Shown here: one piece after another, positions 59,420-64,000 of the stretch
Position numbering within the stretch: position 1 is the stretch's first letter
Layout of the letters: each line of letters opens with the position of its first letter
The notes under the pieces: model-generated
What the model was told of the DNA's origin: nothing
The model's input: the letters and a program-made list of their open reading frames with translations, nothing else
Database searches by the model: none
Position numbers and translations under genes: made by a program
Origin: Bugulina stolonifera
Lineage: Eukaryota > Bryozoa > Gymnolaemata > Cheilostomatida > Bugulidae
Assembly: GCA_935421135.1 (NCBI GenBank)
Contig: OW285187.1
Location: 35,714,818-35,778,817, forward strand
DNA: 64,000 bases
Direction of reading: 5' to 3'

Positions 59420-62309
59420 CAGTAGCTAGGTAGAAACTGGCTCATGGATATTGGGTATCCACACTATAATATACATGTACATGCGTTGTATTATTTGTCT
59501 CATACAGATTCACAGTGTATGGAAATGTATATAGATGTATACACATGAGCACATTAGCAGCGGCGGAATATAATCATCTCTTTGTACTACCGCTCCAGTA
59601 TAGCAGACTCTCACTTTAATTACTCCCGTTATTATTGTAACATTTCAATATTAATCTCAGTTTATACACATTAATTTGTAGGCAGTAACAGCACACTCTA
59701 CTTCATTAATTTACATATCCATTTGCATTATAAACATCTCTATTACAAGCCGCTGGTAACCATTTAAAACACCAACAGCACCTGTAGAGGGTGGTAGCTC
59801 TAAAGCCTTCTATCAAGGGTACTATTTAGGGGTTGGAACTGAGGCTATGTAGGCAAATGTGCAAGATGTAAAACCTTTCCACTAAATGTCAGTGCATATA
59901 AACATACTTTATATTTTGTATAACACGTTAGAATTAGTTATTAATTTAATGTCATTAATATAAACAATCACATCAACTCTGCTCAACAACACTGCAGACC
60001 TGAGTGTATTTATGTCTGCTACCTCAGGCCTCTCTCTCTCTCTCTCTGTTTCCTTCCGCCCAGCCTATGCAGTTTATACAAGTACAAGTGTAGGTAGGAG
60101 CATGATCTGTAACCTATTCTATTTATGTTTGAAACCAAAGTAGTGAGAGCTGAAAGAACTGAGCGTATTAATAGTGGTATTCAACTCACAAATCAAACAA
60201 CAAAAAATAAGTTCACTGCAGCAGTGCATACCATTCAATTACTGATTCTCTCTCACCCAATTATTTAAGATTAATTACACCTGTTAAAACAGGACAATAA
60301 TTTTACCCCTTAAAAGGTGTGGTTGTGTGATTTATATTAACACCTTCTTCAGGTCTCCTTCTCAAATATCAAAAGTATAGTAGAGTGGTTTCCTAGATAG
60401 TTTATTACACTGTGATGATACAGTAACAAACCCAATATCTTATGGTATAGTTCTCTACAATCATTGTTTTGTATAAAATGATTAATAAGTAATAACAATG
60501 ATCTTTAGTCCATACTGTGTATCACATAGAATGGAATGGAGGGGAGATAACTTCCAGGTCCTACCATACAGCTATGCTATGTAAGTTTTGTAAAATAAAC
60601 GCAGGCTAGGATATTTACCCTGCATTTAGTTTACAGTAGCAATAGGAGCTCTAGATACCAGTCAAGGAAACTCTGACTTAATTTAGACTTTGCTGACCCC
60701 ATACATTTATGTTTGTATCTAGGATTGCATGGGTGCTGCTGTGGCAAAGGGTGTGTGTAAAAGGTTGACAATTCTGTAAAAGTATCTCAATGCTGTTAAA
60801 CAACCAGTCACACTTTGCACAGGAAGTCCTGATGTAATAACACACGTGTACATAACTATTTTGAGACTGAGGCCACATATTTTGCTCATTCTTTCTACTA
60901 GATATTATTTTCCAATTGCCATTCATTAGTTAATCTGCCGTAGCACAAATCCAAATGTCATAAGAGGTATGCCATGTGCTACAATGACACAGTGGACTAG
61001 ACATCTGTGATATGTTGTGCTGGTGAAATTAATGACTTGCAGAAGTTGGTTTCTTTTCTCATTATTCTTAATAATCACTAAATAATATTTGAGGCTTTTA
61101 TTGCACCGGTTTTGTGTAAAAATAAGTATGCTAGACATAATAAGAAAATATTTGTGTGTGAGTACAAGCTAATAAGCCGCAACATCGGGGTAATGAAAGG
61201 TCATGTGAAAGGTCACGCCAATACATCCAATCCAAGTTGACAAATGTACAGAAATACATGTACAGGTGTTGCAAGTCTGGTTTATGAACGCAGAAATAAA
61301 ACAGTGTTCTACTCCTGCACTCGACCAGTGGTCAGTGACCAGTGGTCAGTCGTTATGTTAGTTATACATGTATGTGATTATAAAGTATGAGGGTGGCTCT
61401 CCTTGACTGTCTAGATTAGGGCTACTGACTAAGAGTGGGAACTTCTACCATCTAATAGAACCAGAAACAATTTTATGGTCATAAATGTACCGATACAAAA
61501 TATTGTGCATGTCGGGCAAATACCTTATAATGATATATTTTTGTAGAACAGACTCTGGTAAATTTACATGTGTATATACAGCACAGTCAATAATATGTGC
61601 ATTACAAGCCTTCATTCTCCTACAGTATATTATGTAGCTTACAGCTAGGCCTATACGTACATAGTAAGTATATTAGGTAGACTACAGTAAGGTCTACATA
61701 CATACATACATACAGAGTGTATGTAACTGTTGAACCTCTCCCAATCATGACATTAATCATGCAGTCATGTACTTGGCTAGATTACATAACGTCAGAATAA
61801 TATTACAAGTCATGATAATTTATTCACTTGATGCCAACCATCTACCAGCATATTTATATATTGTGTTATATGTGACACATTGCAACATTAATTTAATATT
61901 ACCGGATATATATTATATTAGCTATTAGACAAATGATAGAGGGTCTCACATATACATGTATAATATGCCCCTCTACTTGCTGTAATCTACACTGTAATAT
62001 TTAGTTATATAATGTTATATAATGTTATATAATGGTCAATTAGCGGCAACCATTGCATACCGATGCCGCTAGTTTATAGGTTTTTACCCTCAAATATGTT
62101 GACATTGAATGAATGCTTGTACATAGTGTAGGTTTTACCAACCAATTAAGATGTCTAGTTGGAGTGAATTACTAGATAGAAGACAACTCTCCAGTTAAAC
62201 CGTTGGTATGCTTCCAAACCCCTTGTGTCTTTATATACAGTACATGGAGCTGTGTTGTGGAGTTGTAGAGGCTAAGTGATCCACATACACAGAGATTAAC
62301 GATGATCAG

Positions 62310-62462
62310 GTGAAGGACAAGCTACACAGGCTAGGGAATACACAGGCTAAGGGTTGCATGTAACACAGGCTAGGGAATACACAGACTAAGGGTTGCATGT
62401 AACACAGGCTAAGGGTTGCATGTAACACAGGCTAGAGATCCCACGTAAGAGCAAGGATTGCA
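62310..62462. repeat. Degenerate ACACAGGCTAAGGGTTGCAT repeats
   Basis: About five units of 23-40 bp with deletions, giving ACACAGGCTAGGGAATACA and ACACAGGCTAAGGGTTGCA forms. Confidence 0.75.
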
Positions 62463-63707
62463 TGTAGCACAGCTCCATGACTGTGGCAGAGAGCAGATTG
62501 TGTGACAAGTACCAGAGTAGTTTGATATTCATTGAGAATAGTATAGTGATGGGTATCGTTGGCTCTGCCCTCCTCTAGATAATCAATTGAAACGAGAAGA
62601 ACACAATAGGAGCCGAGACATTCCAGTGATAGTAATATGCGTATCTAAGGCAAGGTAGAGAGATCAAAGGGAATGAGTATATTAATGGGAGAACTCAAGG
62701 TGTGAAACACTCACAGATTAATATATAGATAGGAGATCAATTACACACAACCTCTAGCTTACACTAGCTGCTCAGACTTGAATCTAAACATTAGCCATAT
62801 TTAATACCACCTCGAGATGACATTACCTCATCACTGGCCATAATCATCATACAATATATCAAATAACATAAAAACATTCAAATACTCTATGTACATGTGA
62901 AAACTTGCACATTAAATTAATTTTGGCATTCTGAAAGGCTTTATGAGTGTTCTCCATTGGCAATGGACTAACGTATAGAAGATGTCAGGCATTAAATTCC
63001 TGTTTTCTTGTTAACTTTGATATGCAAGTCATAAATAATATTCAATGGAAAAGTAGCATTATAATGGCCTCTGTATATATTTACGAGTCAGTCTAGCGTT
63101 GGTGGGTTAGCTCTGCTAAGTTGTAATCAAAGTCATACTGTTTAATTTATGTGAGAAGTTTAGAGTTTCTGTAGCAGACACATGCCATAGCAAAAGACAC
63201 ATGCCTTAGCAGGAGAAGTAACATGGCTGTCGAGCTATATAATCCGTCCATCTTGGAAACAATGGTCATTAATCAGGACCTCTAATTTTTTGGTAGCTAC
63301 ACTACTGTGTGCCTGAATAATATATATCTAATAGACCCACTTGTGCTGTATATGAATCTGAATAATATCTATCTAATAGACCCACTTGTGCTGCATATGA
63401 ATGTAATTTATGTAGTTATATGTGTTAATAGGCCAGTCTCATATAGTACGTAGGAGAGAGAAAATGGGCATTACCTCCCCATGTAGAGTGTAGATACTGC
63501 CAGGGCCTACTCAACCACCAGTCACTTTTGATCTCCATACTAATGCTGTATGTCAGTATCCAGTGTTTGACTTTATATTTAGAAAGAATTCACTAAACTT
63601 GTTATCTGACATCTGAATTTTTGCCGACATTTTGGTGACTAAGGAAAACTTGCAATACTCTCGATTTAAGCTTTAAATTTCCTTACATGTACCTAGCGCT
63701 ATTTGTT

Positions 63708-63845
63708 ACAGGACTACTGAACATGTGCATAACACTAATGATCACAGGACTACATGTACGTAACACTAATGATCACAGGACTACATGTACGTAACACTAA
63801 TGATCACAGGACTACATGTACGTAACACTAATGGTTACAGGACTA
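63708..63845. repeat. 31-bp tandem repeat, about 4 copies
   Basis: Unit CAGGACTACATGTACGTAAC plus ACTAATGATCA. The first and last units are diverged. Confidence 0.9.
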
Positions 63846-64000
63846 CAGGTAGGTTAGCCGATATGAAGCAGGATATGCCGGCAAGGAGGATATTGTACAC
63901 AGTAGCTTACATTCGTATGCTCACCCAGTGGTGGATGGCGTAACAATAATTAACGTGTAATAAGGAACACATCAATCAGCGTATTGTTTTGTTCCTTTTC

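Larger units (their letters stand above)
57794..64000. other. Region downstream of SLC5 gene 3, no gene recognised
   Basis: I searched both strands for family motifs and splice-bounded exons and found none. The open frames near 58664, 59221, 60926 and 61138 have repeat- or AT-driven composition and no recognisable domain. The region holds a SINE, a G tract and several short tandem repeats, listed separately. Confidence 0.45.

Noticed and set aside
60678..61138. Two minus-strand frames of 70-82 codons
   Set aside because: Short, no homology recognised, and composition typical of AT-rich non-coding DNA.

Overview
This is metazoan genomic DNA: split genes with GT/AG introns, AT-rich non-coding sequence, eukaryotic DNA transposons, tRNA-derived SINEs and very many tandem repeats. 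The constant use of TACATGTA-type palindromes and the gene content suggest a marine invertebrate. A sponge is possible, but I cannot fix the taxon from the sequence.

Layout. (1) 1-7835, minus strand: the 5' part of a membrane-anchored short-chain dehydrogenase/reductase (SDR). Its Rossmann glycine motif is split by an intron of about 6.8 kb that holds a 2.36-kb piggyBac-like element. (2) 10830-21389, minus strand: SLC5 gene 1. (3) 24960-34336, plus strand: SLC5 gene 2, head-to-head with gene 1. (4) 36130-41835: an apparently intact hAT transposon whose ten-exon transposase is open throughout. It sits in a 16-bp satellite and is flanked by a perfect 8-bp target-site duplication. (5) 42234-42580: two SINEs head to head. 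(6) 43165-57793, plus strand: SLC5 gene 3, whose last intron carries a 2.34-kb hAT-like insertion absent from gene 2. (7) 57794-64000: no gene recognised, only repeats and a SINE.

The three SLC5 genes are paralogues with 15 coding exons each and the same intron phases throughout. They encode Na+-coupled solute transporters of the SMCT/SMVT type (SLC5A8/SLC5A12/SLC5A6-like) of 608, 621 and 630 residues. All splice sites and frames could be traced by hand without a break. Each gene ends in a class-I PDZ-ligand-like tripeptide, and each has an RFX X-box-like site upstream of its start.

The most unusual signal is a set of minisatellites whose repeat unit includes the edge of a coding exon with its splice site. 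In genes 2 and 3 the exon-9 acceptor and the first bases of the exon are repeated 8 and about 28 times in 31-bp units. In gene 1 the exon-11 donor is repeated 8 times (38 bp) and the exon-4 donor 3 times (33-34 bp). Several duplicated sites are in frame and open, so they could be used to make protein variants with inserted 31-residue blocks.
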